The notes under the pieces were generated by a model, which had not been told where the DNA came from, did not search any database, and saw only the letters and a list, made by a program, of their open reading frames with translations. A stretch of 64,000 nucleotides of DNA, taken from positions 744,001-808,000 of the forward strand of contig NZ_QHKY01000001.1 of the NCBI RefSeq assembly GCF_003194605.1, read 5' to 3'. The stretch is from Nocardioides gilvus. GTDB lineage: Bacteria > Actinomycetota > Actinomycetes > Propionibacteriales > Nocardioidaceae. The position numbers and the translations under genes are program-made. Shown piece by piece: positions 13,407 through 23,636 of this stretch (its first letter is position 1; each line of letters starts with the position of its first letter).

Positions 13407-14081
13407 ATGCGTCTCACTCGACTCATCGCGGGCACCGTCACCGCGGGCCTGCTCAGCCTCGTACCCATCGCCCTGACCGCTCCGGCGGCCCAGGCCAGCG
13501 TGACCACCAACCTCCAGGTCCAGAGCTCCTACAAGATGCTCACCTACGGGATGGAGACCTCCCTGCGGGCTGCGGTCACCGCCACCGACAGCACCGGATA
13601 CACCGGGGCCGTCCGCGTCGGCTCCGTCCAGTTGCAGTCCAAGGTCACGGGCAAGGCCTGGAAGACCATCAAGACCGCGACGGCCAGCAGCTACGTCTCC
13701 TTCGGGCAGATCAAGCCGAAGGAGCACACCGAGTACCGCATCAGCTACTCCGGCGGCACTGACACCTACGGCAACGTCTTCCGGGCCGGCGTCTCGACGC
13801 CCGTCAAGGTGAAGGTCAAGCGCAAGATCACCTTTCCGCGGAAGGGTCTGACGCTGAAGGGCAAGGTCTCGCCCCAGTTCAAGAAGAAGAAGCTGGTCGT
13901 CAAGGTCAGCAAGAAGGAGACCAAGGGCTTCAAGAAGTACCGCACGATCAAGACCAACAAGAAGGGCCGCTACAGCCTCAAGCTGCCCAGGCGCCGTGGC
14001 ACCTTCTTCTACAAGGTGATCGTCCCCAAGGACAAGCGCTTCCTGAGCAGCTCCTACACCTGGCGCACCTACGGCTACTGA
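13407..14081 (+). CDS. Secreted beta-sandwich (Ig-like) protein, lysine-rich
   Basis: This is a 224-residue exported protein with a clear signal peptide ending near TAPAAQA (residue 30). The mature part has alternating beta-strand patterns resembling bacterial Ig-like repeats: TDSTGYTGAVRVGSVQLQSK, then a second unit with KVKRKITFPRKGLTLKGKVS. It is strongly basic, with KKKK and KKE runs. A GGAAGGAACG ribosome-binding site precedes the ATG. The function is unknown. Its position at the left edge of the exopolysaccharide locus and its basic charge would suit binding an anionic surface polymer, but this is inference. Confidence 0.75.
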   Translation: MRLTRLIAGTVTAGLLSLVPIALTAPAAQASVTTNLQVQSSYKMLTYGMETSLRAAVTATDSTGYTGAVRVGSVQLQSKVTGKAWKTIKTATASSYVSFGQIKPKEHTEYRISYSGGTDTYGNVFRAGVSTPVKVKVKRKITFPRKGLTLKGKVSPQFKKKKLVVKVSKKETKGFKKYRTIKTNKKGRYSLKLPRRRGTFFYKVIVPKDKRFLSSSYTWRTYGY

Positions 14082-14110
14082 CCTGCTGGTGGCACCGACC
14101 ACCCTGCGTA

Positions 14111-14140
14111 CGCCCCGCCCGGCTCCGGCCGCGCGGGGCG
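14111..14140. terminator. Hairpin between convergent genes
   Basis: CGCCCCGC (14111-14118) pairs with GCGGGGCG (14133-14140), with further GGC/GCC pairing in the loop. It lies between the convergent secreted-protein and CysQ-like genes and has no U-tract, as is common for actinobacterial terminators. It could serve both directions. Confidence 0.6.
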
Positions 14141-14162
14141 GCGTGCATTTCTGCCCGGCGAG

Positions 14163-14936
14163 TCAGTCGGTGCCGTGGCGCTTCACGAAGTCGATGATCG
14201 AGGAGGCCAGTTCAGGGCGGCAGACAATCAGGTCGGGCAGCGAGACGTCGCTCTTGTTGTAGACGAGCTCAGAGCCGTCGACCCGTGAGCAGAAGAGGCC
14301 CGCAGCTCGGGCCACCGCCACAGGGGCGGCGTTGTCCCACTCGTACTGGCCACCCGCATGCACGTAGGCGTCTGCGAGGTCCCGCACGACGCTCATCACC
14401 TTCACCCCGGCGCTGCCCATCGGGACGAGCTCGGCGTCGATCTCCGCGGCCAGGGCCGCGACGAACGCCGGCGGACGCGACCGGGAGACCGCGATCCTGG
14501 GGCGCTCGGACGTACGCGGTGCGACCACCGACGGCGAGGCCGTGCTGAAGGTCTCCCCCAGCTGGGGCTGTGCCACTGCGCCGGCCGTCAGCTCACCGTC
14601 GACCCAGAGCGCCACGTGGACGGCCCAGTCGTCGCGCGGCGGCTCGGAGTACTCCCTGGTCCCGTCGAGCGGGTCGATGATCCACACGCGGCTGGCCTGC
14701 AGCCGAGACCTGTCGTCCCTGGCCTCCTCGGAGAGCACGTGGTCGCCGGGGCGGTGGGCGGCGAGCAGACCCGCGAGCACCTCCTGGGCAGCAGCGTCGC
14801 CCGCGTCCTTCAGGGCCCTTCCCTCCAGCCCGGCACCGCGGACCGCGAGGAGTCGCGCCCCTGCCTGTTCGGCCGCCCACACGGCGAAAACATGGTCGTC
14901 GTCGAGGGCGGCAGCGGGGAACGGGGTCTCGGTCAT
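14163..14936 (-). CDS. 3'(2'),5'-bisphosphate nucleotidase / inositol monophosphatase family (CysQ-like)
   Basis: The roughly 257-residue enzyme belongs to the Li-sensitive, Mg-dependent phosphatase family. Motifs are SEEARDD, IIDPLDGTREY (the DPxDGT metal site) and the C-terminal WDNAAPVAVARAAGL (the WD...AP motif). The REY after DGT and the overall form fit CysQ, which hydrolyses PAP, the by-product of PAPS-dependent sulfotransferases. Two such sulfotransferases are encoded in the same locus, which supports that role over inositol phosphate hydrolysis. The start at MTETPF (14936) was preferred; 14957 is an alternative. Confidence 0.85.
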   Translation of the reverse strand: MTETPFPAAALDDDHVFAVWAAEQAGARLLAVRGAGLEGRALKDAGDAAAQEVLAGLLAAHRPGDHVLSEEARDDRSRLQASRVWIIDPLDGTREYSEPPRDDWAVHVALWVDGELTAGAVAQPQLGETFSTASPSVVAPRTSERPRIAVSRSRPPAFVAALAAEIDAELVPMGSAGVKVMSVVRDLADAYVHAGGQYEWDNAAPVAVARAAGLFCSRVDGSELVYNKSDVSLPDLIVCRPELASSIIDFVKRHGTD

Positions 14937-15355
14937 CACGAGGCGCAGCCTATCCACCGGAACCTCCTGCCGAGGCGTCGCCGACCGTCAACCCCGGGCA
15001 TAACCCGTTCGGGCTATGCCGAACGGCTCATAGGACCGGATATCGCGATTTGCTGGCGCACCACCCCCTCACCCCTGTGGAATACCTCTCATTGGGTACG
15101 AAGAAGTGACACGAGGAGGCCGAGGCATCTACCATATTGGGTATGCGCCGTTGACATGCGGCCGAACCGAGTCGACACCGACTCCATGACCACCCGCCGG
15201 CGGCCCCAGTCGCCCGGAGCGGTCTGGCGAGGAACCCCTCGCACTCGTGCGGAGCTCACCCTCCGCCTGCGCCTGACCTGACCAGATCGGGCGCGCAAGA
15301 GGCTGCTGCCTGCTGCTAGCAGGTGAGTTGCCACTAGGCACAGAAAGGATACGCC
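14937..15355. promoter_or_regulatory. Upstream region of the GH26-like gene with repeats
   Basis: This 419-base gap has no convincing coding sequence. It holds an imperfect inverted repeat GCATAACCCG-TT-CGGGCTATGC at 14998-15019. It also holds two direct copies of ATTGGGTAYG at 15091-15100 and 15136-15145, GTGACACGAGG at 15106-15116, and a TTGACA hexamer at 15151-15156. The second and third elements recur upstream of the sugar transferase gene near 34.35-34.40 kb. The ribosome-binding site AGAAAGGA of the next gene is at 15342-15349. Confidence 0.5.
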
Positions 15356-17359
<2,004 letters not shown>

Positions 17360-17380
17360 CCCACCCCGGCACGACGCACT

Positions 17381-17424
17381 TCGAGCCCGTCCTCCCGACC
17401 ACCAGGTCGGGAGGACGGGCTCGA
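17381..17424. terminator. Perfect 20-bp hairpin between convergent genes
   Basis: Positions 17381-17400 and 17405-17424 are exact reverse complements around the loop ACCA. The stem starts TCGAGCCCG and lies exactly between the ends of the GH26-like gene and the leftward propeller gene. It should act as a bidirectional intrinsic terminator, although no U-tract follows on either strand. Confidence 0.8.
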
Positions 17425-17425
17425 G

Positions 17426-19093
17426 TCAGTTGCGCACGCCGACGAGGCTCGCCGCGAAGCTGAGGTCGGACGAGGACGAGGCGTCCTGGTGGACCTCCAC
17501 CGCGATGACGTTGGCTCCCACCCGCAGGGCCGAGGCCGGGATCGTGAACTCGCGGGCCACGTTCTCTGCGGCGCCGCTGCGGTTGCTCGCCGCCTTGGTG
17601 GAGAAGACAACCGGCCCGGCCGGCATGTTGTCGCGGACGACCTCGACTCCGTTGACGTGCACGACGGCACCGTCGTCGGCCACCAGCTCCAGCGTCACGC
17701 GGTCAGGGACCTGGGCCACGGAGAAGGTGGTCCGGTAGTAGGACGTGCGGTGCCGCGACGTGGTGCTGGGACCCCAGCCGAGGAGTGTCGTCTCGTCGCC
17801 GTCGCCGTACCCGAAGTGGCCCGTGCCCACGGACCACGAGGCGTCGCTGAAGGCGTTGGTCTGCCACCCGGTGGCCGCAGCACCTCGGTCCCAGTAGCGC
17901 CAGGTGGCCTGACCCGAGAGGTAGGTGGTCTGTACGTTGGTCGGCGGCGGCGGAGGCGCGGTCACGCCGGTGGCGAGGAAACGGGTCCACCCCTGCGCGC
18001 CCACACCGGAGACCAGGGTGAAGTCACCCCCGGCCACGACACCTGCGTCCGAGGCGTCCACCGCGAACACTCCCCAGAAGCTGTCGACCCTGGGTTGGAA
18101 CAACGTGTCGATCACGCCGGTGCTCTCGTCGGCAGCCATCACCTTGCGCTGGGTGTCGCCTGCATACCCCTCATGGAATCCGAAGTAGACCTTGCCCTCG
18201 TAGTGCGTCACCGCCTGGACGTCGCCCATCATTTCGTGGCTCCAGACGAGGGCACCGGTGGAGGCGTTCCACGCAGTCAACAGGTTCGTCTTCGCGCCAC
18301 CGGCGCCGAAGAGTCGGGTGCCTGCATCGTTGATGTCGAGCCCGAGGGTGGGGCGTGCAGCGCCGGTGAAGATCGTGGAGCGCAGGGCGCCGTTGACCGA
18401 CGACACAGCCGCCACCCCGGTGCGCGAGGAGCCGCCGGCACCCGAGAAGTCGCCGGAGAGGTAGACGACGTCGCTGACAGGGTTCTTCACCACGCCCCAC
18501 ACGTCGTTGTTCACGGCGGGGGTGAAGGAGCGGTCGAGTTCGCCGGTGAGGGGATTCAGCCTGGCGAGCTTGGCGCGAGGGGTGCCACCGACGGTCGTGA
18601 AAGCGCCGCCGACGTAGAGGCCGCCCTCGGTGTGGTCGAGGGCGCGTACGGGGGCGTCGAGGTCGCCGCTGAAGCTCGGGTCGACCTGGCCGTCAGCCAC
18701 GCGGACCTTCCCGAGCCCCTTGACGAGGACCCCGCCGACGCGTTCGAAGGCGCCGCCGACGTAGACCCATGCCCCCGCGGGCTCGATCGCGCGCACGGTG
18801 CCGCCGGCGTCCGCGCGCCAGGTGCGGATCAGCTCACCGGTGTCGAGCCGGAAGGCGGCGAGGTTCTTGCGCGCGACCCTTTCGCCCGTGGTGCTCGTGG
18901 CGGTGGTGAACTGCCCTCCGACCACCACCGTGTTGCCGATGATCCGGGTGGCGTACACCCGGCCGTCGACCTTCCAGGCAGCCGAGGGGGTGTCCCCCAC
19001 GACGGGAGCTGCGTGCGCCGGCGCCAGCCCGACGGTCGTGAGGAGGAGAGCTCCACAGAGGGCGAGCAGGCGGGCGGTGAGCAGGCGGGCCAT
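17426..19093 (-). CDS. Secreted beta-propeller protein with C-terminal galactose-binding-like domain
   Basis: The 555-residue exported protein has a signal peptide ending at APAHA (about residue 28). Residues about 30-370 form repeated blades of the type VYVGGAFERVGG, LYVGGAFTTVGG and VYLSGDFSGAGG, as in delta-60/DUF5122 propellers. The last 160 residues (YLSGQATWRYWDRG... DDGAVVHVNGVEVVRDNMP) look like a jelly-roll carbohydrate-binding module. The same C-terminal module and blade type occur in the next gene. The gene starts 26 bases after the stop of that gene and is probably cotranscribed. It is likely a surface polysaccharide-binding or adhesin protein. Confidence 0.75.
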   Translation of the reverse strand: MARLLTARLLALCGALLLTTVGLAPAHAAPVVGDTPSAAWKVDGRVYATRIIGNTVVVGGQFTTATSTTGERVARKNLAAFRLDTGELIRTWRADAGGTVRAIEPAGAWVYVGGAFERVGGVLVKGLGKVRVADGQVDPSFSGDLDAPVRALDHTEGGLYVGGAFTTVGGTPRAKLARLNPLTGELDRSFTPAVNNDVWGVVKNPVSDVVYLSGDFSGAGGSSRTGVAAVSSVNGALRSTIFTGAARPTLGLDINDAGTRLFGAGGAKTNLLTAWNASTGALVWSHEMMGDVQAVTHYEGKVYFGFHEGYAGDTQRKVMAADESTGVIDTLFQPRVDSFWGVFAVDASDAGVVAGGDFTLVSGVGAQGWTRFLATGVTAPPPPPTNVQTTYLSGQATWRYWDRGAAATGWQTNAFSDASWSVGTGHFGYGDGDETTLLGWGPSTTSRHRTSYYRTTFSVAQVPDRVTLELVADDGAVVHVNGVEVVRDNMPAGPVVFSTKAASNRSGAAENVAREFTIPASALRVGANVIAVEVHQDASSSSDLSFAASLVGVRN

Positions 19094-19119
19094 GGAGAGC
19101 TCCTTCTCGACGAACGACG

Positions 19120-22100
19120 TCAGTCGACGATCGCGGTCGCCTTCAGGTCGAAGGTGAGATCGGCGGTCTTGCGGAAGTTGACGTGCGTCTCGGCGGCGAT
19201 GACGTTGGTGCCAGCACGCAGCAGCGAGACGGGAACGTCGACGATCAACGGGTTGGCAGCGGCGACCTCGTGACGGCGTGCCGTGGGGGCGTACGACGTG
19301 TGGGTGACCGCACCGTCGCGCATGTTCTCGCGGCCCACCTCGGTGCCGTTGACGTGGACGACCACGCCGTCGTCGCCGATGGTGTCGAGCTTCAGGCTCA
19401 CCACCTTGGAGGGGTCGCTGACCTCGAAACTGCGGCGGAAGTAGGCGGTCACCGGACGATCAGCCTGGTTGGCGAAGGTGTCGATGTTGGTGCGGACCAC
19501 ACCGGCTCCCCATCCCAGGTGGGCGGTACCGGTCTTCCAGGAGCTGTCGTCGAAGGCCGTGCCCTTCCAACTCGAGGCGGGCGCAGCGGTCTGGTAGTAC
19601 CACTTCCAGGCAGAGCCGGCCGGGACGAGCGTGGCACTCACGGTCGAGGACGGATTCACGATCTCACTCGCGGTCGAGCTCAGTCCGTCGCTGTCCTTGA
19701 CCGTCAACTTCACGGTGTACGTGCCGGTGGAGGCGTACGTGTGGGTCACCTTGGCGCCCGTCGCGGTGTTGCCGTCACCCAGGTCCCAGACGTGGCTGCG
19801 CACGCCGCCGTCGTCGGTGGAGGTCGAACCGTCCAGCGTGACCGTACGGCCACTGACGTCGGTGGTGAACGAGGCGGTGGGCGCCTGGTTGACCGGCGGG
19901 CCACCCAGGATCAGCACGGAGGTGCTCGGACCCACGTTGCCCTTGTTGTCGATGGCCCGGACGAAGTAGCGGCCAGCCGTGACCCGCGGCACCGTCGCAC
20001 TGGGCGAGGCACCCCCCGGCGCGGTCGCGATCGGACGGTCACCCAGGAGGATCTCGTAGGAGACACCACTCGCGTCGGCCACCGAGTTCCACCGCAGGGT
20101 CACGGTGCTGGCGCTCTCGGACTCGACCCGGAAGTTGGTCGGTGCGGCGGGAGCAGTGGAGTCACTGCGCTGGAACCGGGCGAACCCACCGGAGAACTTC
20201 TGGCCCTGGGTGGTGCGTACGGTCTGGATGTCGCCGCCGGTCCAGACCCGTCCCAGGCTGTCGACCTTGATCGCCCACGGACCGGATCCGAGACGCATCG
20301 AGAAGTTCGGGTTGAAGTCAGCGACGTATTCGCTGGTCTTCGCGTTCCAGATGCCCATCCACTTGATCGCGTCGGCCTGGGCCCAGTTGGAGCCGATGCT
20401 CGACCAGGTGTAGGCGCCCGAGTAGGTCCACTGGGCGCAGTGGCAGGAGGCATAGACCAGGTCGCCATCGGTGTCCATGCCCTGGAAGTCACCGCCGGTC
20501 TTGTTGATGTTGCCGCTCAGGCGGTCGAAGTTGCTGGTGGCGAAACTGAACAGCGCGTGCTCCGCGCCGCCCACGAAGACCCGGTCACCGACAGCACGGA
20601 CAGTCTGCTGGTAGCTGGCGTCACGATTGCTCCAGGTCGGGCGCCACGGCGCCGCGACCAGGGGCGCTCCGGCAGCGGTCTGGAGGGCGGCTGCGCGCAG
20701 CGTCGCCTGTCCCTTGTTGGTGCTGAAGTAGCCGGCGGCGTAGACCCGCCCACCGGTGTCGGCGGCGTCCATCGAGACGACGGTGCCGTTGAACTCCGTG
20801 GTCCAGTCCGGGCTCGGGGTGGCGTCGAGGGCGACGCGGGCTGCGTTCTTGGAGTAGACGACCCGCCCGGGCGCACTGCCGCCGGAGAGGTGGGTGAAGG
20901 AGCCACCGAGGTAGAGGAAACCGTCCTGCACGTCGAGCGTGCGGACCCGCAGCACACCTCCGGAGACGCGGTTCTCGACGTTCAGGTTCCAGGAGGCACG
21001 GGTGGCGCCGGTCGTGGGGTCGAGCCCGACGACGGCGGTGGCGGGACGTCCGTTCGCGCGGCTGAACGTGCCGCCGGCCACGATCGTGCCGTCGGGCAGG
21101 GCAGCCAAGGAGGCGACCTGCTCGTTGAGCTCGGGTCGGAAGGTCGGGTCCCACTCGCCGGTGGCGACGTCGAAGGCAGCCAGGAAGGACTGCTCGACGC
21201 GACCGAGTCCGGCAGCGTCCTTCTGCACGTAGCGGAAGTTGCCGCCCACGTACATCTTGCCGCGCGACTCCGCGAAGGCCTGGACCTCCACGCTGCCCTC
21301 GACCGAGGTGCTGCCCGCGAGTCCGTTGACTCCCCAGGGGGTGACCAGGGCGTTGTCGTTGAGCGTCGCCGGGGTCGGTCGGGCCGGGGTGCCGTTGTTG
21401 CCGATCGCGGTGAAGCCGCTGTCGGTCGAGGTGATCCGCGGGCGCAGGTAGACCTGGGCGTACGGCAGCGCACCGCCGGCACCGTTGGTCGGCGCCCACA
21501 GGTGGCTCGCGGCGTCCGTGTATCCGGCGACGCTCGTGCCGTAGCCGAATCCGACCTTGTACTTGCGCTTGGAGTCGGTCGAGTTGGTCATCCGGTTGGT
21601 GCTCTGGCCGGTGCCGAAGGTCTCGGAGGTGCCGCCCCAGCCGGAGAGGGTGTCCATCTTCCATGAGGAGACCGGGTGCTCGGCGCCGAAGGTCCAGGTC
21701 CAGCGGGACTTGTTGGAGAATCGCAGCCGCACCTCCTGCCAGGACGAACCGGTGCGGTTCTTGGCACGACGGATGCGGACCCCCTCGGAGAGGGCGTCGA
21801 CGCGACCGTCGTTGAGGAGGGCGTCGATCGTGGTCGAGGCGTGCTGGTGGGTGACCGCGGACATCGGGACCGTGTCGGGGCTGGTCAACGCGGCAGCGCT
21901 GCCCTTGCCCGCGTAGTCGGTGACCCATCCCTCACGGCCCTTGCCGACCAGCACCCAACCGCCACCGTCGGTGGTCTGGTCGCAGTAGAACTGGGCCGGC
22001 GCAGACATCGCCGGGGTCAGCAACCAGTACGAACCGCTGGGGGCCGACGAACGACGCTGCTTGATCTCCCAGCACGAGCCCGCAGCCGTCGCCGGACCGG

Positions 22101-22221
22101 TGCCGAGCACTGCCGAGTCGATCGGCGCGGCAGTGGCCGGACCGCTCGTGAGCAGTGGGGTCAGCGCCAGGGGCAGCAGGAGGGCTGCTCCGGTGGCGAG
22201 CAGACGTCGAGCTGAGAACAT
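19120..22221 (-). CDS. Secreted fibrinogen-like / beta-propeller / FN3 / PKD / galactose-binding-like protein
   Basis: This is a 1033-residue exported mosaic protein. After a signal peptide (ending SGPATA, about residue 31), residues about 48-260 resemble a fibrinogen C-terminal-type domain, with FYCDQTTDGGGWVLVGKG and HLWAPTN. A propeller with MYVGGNFRYV, TIVAGGTFSRANG and LYLGGSFTHLSGG follows. Then come an FN3-like domain (PAAPTNFRVESESASTVTLRW), a PKD domain (APTASFTTDVSGRTVTLDGS, YASTGTYTVKLTV) and a C-terminal jelly roll (DDGVVVHVNGTEVGRENM) shared with the neighbour. It is probably a large adhesin-like surface protein; its ligand is unknown. Confidence 0.8.
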   Translation of the reverse strand: MFSARRLLATGAALLLPLALTPLLTSGPATAAPIDSAVLGTGPATAAGSCWEIKQRRSSAPSGSYWLLTPAMSAPAQFYCDQTTDGGGWVLVGKGREGWVTDYAGKGSAAALTSPDTVPMSAVTHQHASTTIDALLNDGRVDALSEGVRIRRAKNRTGSSWQEVRLRFSNKSRWTWTFGAEHPVSSWKMDTLSGWGGTSETFGTGQSTNRMTNSTDSKRKYKVGFGYGTSVAGYTDAASHLWAPTNGAGGALPYAQVYLRPRITSTDSGFTAIGNNGTPARPTPATLNDNALVTPWGVNGLAGSTSVEGSVEVQAFAESRGKMYVGGNFRYVQKDAAGLGRVEQSFLAAFDVATGEWDPTFRPELNEQVASLAALPDGTIVAGGTFSRANGRPATAVVGLDPTTGATRASWNLNVENRVSGGVLRVRTLDVQDGFLYLGGSFTHLSGGSAPGRVVYSKNAARVALDATPSPDWTTEFNGTVVSMDAADTGGRVYAAGYFSTNKGQATLRAAALQTAAGAPLVAAPWRPTWSNRDASYQQTVRAVGDRVFVGGAEHALFSFATSNFDRLSGNINKTGGDFQGMDTDGDLVYASCHCAQWTYSGAYTWSSIGSNWAQADAIKWMGIWNAKTSEYVADFNPNFSMRLGSGPWAIKVDSLGRVWTGGDIQTVRTTQGQKFSGGFARFQRSDSTAPAAPTNFRVESESASTVTLRWNSVADASGVSYEILLGDRPIATAPGGASPSATVPRVTAGRYFVRAIDNKGNVGPSTSVLILGGPPVNQAPTASFTTDVSGRTVTLDGSTSTDDGGVRSHVWDLGDGNTATGAKVTHTYASTGTYTVKLTVKDSDGLSSTASEIVNPSSTVSATLVPAGSAWKWYYQTAAPASSWKGTAFDDSSWKTGTAHLGWGAGVVRTNIDTFANQADRPVTAYFRRSFEVSDPSKVVSLKLDTIGDDGVVVHVNGTEVGRENMRDGAVTHTSYAPTARRHEVAAANPLIVDVPVSLLRAGTNVIAAETHVNFRKTADLTFDLKATAIVD

Positions 22222-22395
22222 GGATGACCCCCGGTTGCAGAACGCGAGCGGACTGCTGAAGGCCCGCAGTCCCCCACCCCTGGGGAACGCCCCTGATGCT
22301 AGGTGGGTTTACCGAGCACCCCGCTTGCTGGCAGCAGATTTCCCCGGTATGCGGTACGACTTGCACCACACCCCTGGGCGACCCCCGACAGTGAC

Positions 22396-22401
22396 TACTC
22401 T
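22396..22401 (+). promoter_or_regulatory. Possible -10 element for a leaderless start
   Basis: TACTCT ends six bases before the GTG at 22408 and no ribosome-binding site is visible there. This spacing suits a leaderless transcript starting at or near the GTG, a common arrangement in Actinobacteria. No clear -35 element accompanies it. Confidence 0.3.
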
Positions 22402-22407
22402 GTGCGC

Positions 22408-23625
22408 GTGCCCGCCCTCGACATCCTCGCCCAGCAGCTCTGGTCTCCCGGCCTCGGTGAGGGGACCCGGATCGCGGTCGACCCCGCCCCCGAGAGCGGT
22501 TGGCAGGACGCGGAGCGGTACTGGCTGCTGCCCGGCGCCGAGCACCCCAAACTCCTGGTCCCACTCGCCTCCCCCCGCGTGCAGCAGGCCGCGCTGACCC
22601 ACTACCGAGGGCTGCGTCGCGCTCCCGCCAATCTCGCTCGCGTCGCCCTGGGAGCCGGCGCCCGGATGGGCGCCCCGCTGTCCCGCCGGCAGTTGGCGGT
22701 CCAGGTGCGCTCCGACGCCGACGCGGCCGAGTTGCCGCTCGCCAAGATCGCCTCCGAACTGGGTCACGAGCACCTCTTCGCCACGTTCGGCGTACGCACC
22801 GGCGCCAACCGCAAGACCACCATGCAGCTTCTCGACGACCGGGCACGCGCCATCGGCTACGCCAAGCTCGGGTGGAACTCCACCGCCGACGAATACGTCA
22901 CCACCGAGTCCCACGCGCTGCGGCAGGTGGGAGGGCGAGTGGGACTGATGCGGGCACCGCGGCTGCTGGCGTCCTTCCGTCAGGGTGGGCGACCGGTGCT
23001 GGTCGTGGAGCCGCTGCCCGCCGGCGTACGGGGCGTGCGGGGTGAGCAGGCCGCACCTTCCTCGGCGGAGCTCTTCGCCCTGGGACCCGTCGAGCGGATG
23101 ACTCGACCCGGATCCACCATCGGTCTGCGCGCGATCGCGCGGCGCCTCGACGTGCTGCGCGCCGATCCCACCACTCGTACGGTGGCCGAGCGCGCAACGG
23201 CACTGTTGCGACGCCTCGAGGCCCACTCCGAACCGGTGCCCGTCCAGGCCCGGTGGCACGGTGACCTGACCCCGTGGAACTGCGCCCGTGAAGCCGACGG
23301 CCAGCTGTGGGCCTGGGACTGGGAGTCCAGCGAGCCCGACGTGGTGGCGGGGCTGGACGCCGTGCACTGGGAGTTCAGCGTGCAGCGCGAGGCGATCCCG
23401 GTCGACCGGATCTCACTCACCGCGTGCGTGGGGCGCGCGCGGCACCACCTGGCTGCCGCCGGCCACGATCGGGTCGGTCACGGGATCGTCGGAGCCGTGC
23501 ACGCCCTCACCGTCGTGGAGCGCGCCGCGACGCTCGCGGCCCGCGAGGGCGGCTGGCAGCGGGTGTGGATCACACCGGTCCAGCTCGCCCGGCTGGTCGA
23601 CGAAGCGATGACCCTGGTGGGCTGA
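22408..23625 (+). CDS. Aminoglycoside-phosphotransferase-fold protein (APH-like kinase)
   Basis: This is a roughly 405-residue cytosolic protein. The C-terminal lobe has the APH/choline-kinase catalytic loop HGDLTPWNCARE and the metal motif WAWDWESSEPD, giving the catalytic Asp and the DFG-equivalent Asp. The N-terminal half is less familiar and contains IASELGHEHLFATFGVRTGANRKTTMQLLD. The substrate is unknown; neighbours suggest a sugar, choline or similar decoration of the exopolysaccharide rather than antibiotic resistance. The start was set at the GTG giving VPALDILAQQLW; the GTG six bases earlier is possible. It diverges from the large mosaic surface protein. Confidence 0.7.
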   Translation: MPALDILAQQLWSPGLGEGTRIAVDPAPESGWQDAERYWLLPGAEHPKLLVPLASPRVQQAALTHYRGLRRAPANLARVALGAGARMGAPLSRRQLAVQVRSDADAAELPLAKIASELGHEHLFATFGVRTGANRKTTMQLLDDRARAIGYAKLGWNSTADEYVTTESHALRQVGGRVGLMRAPRLLASFRQGGRPVLVVEPLPAGVRGVRGEQAAPSSAELFALGPVERMTRPGSTIGLRAIARRLDVLRADPTTRTVAERATALLRRLEAHSEPVPVQARWHGDLTPWNCAREADGQLWAWDWESSEPDVVAGLDAVHWEFSVQREAIPVDRISLTACVGRARHHLAAAGHDRVGHGIVGAVHALTVVERAATLAAREGGWQRVWITPVQLARLVDEAMTLVG

Positions 23626-23636
23626 GAGCCCCGGTC

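Noticed and set aside
19183-21666. Long plus-strand frame opposite the fibrinogen-like protein gene
   Set aside because: The protein has no family signature, while the minus strand carries a signal peptide and clear modules.
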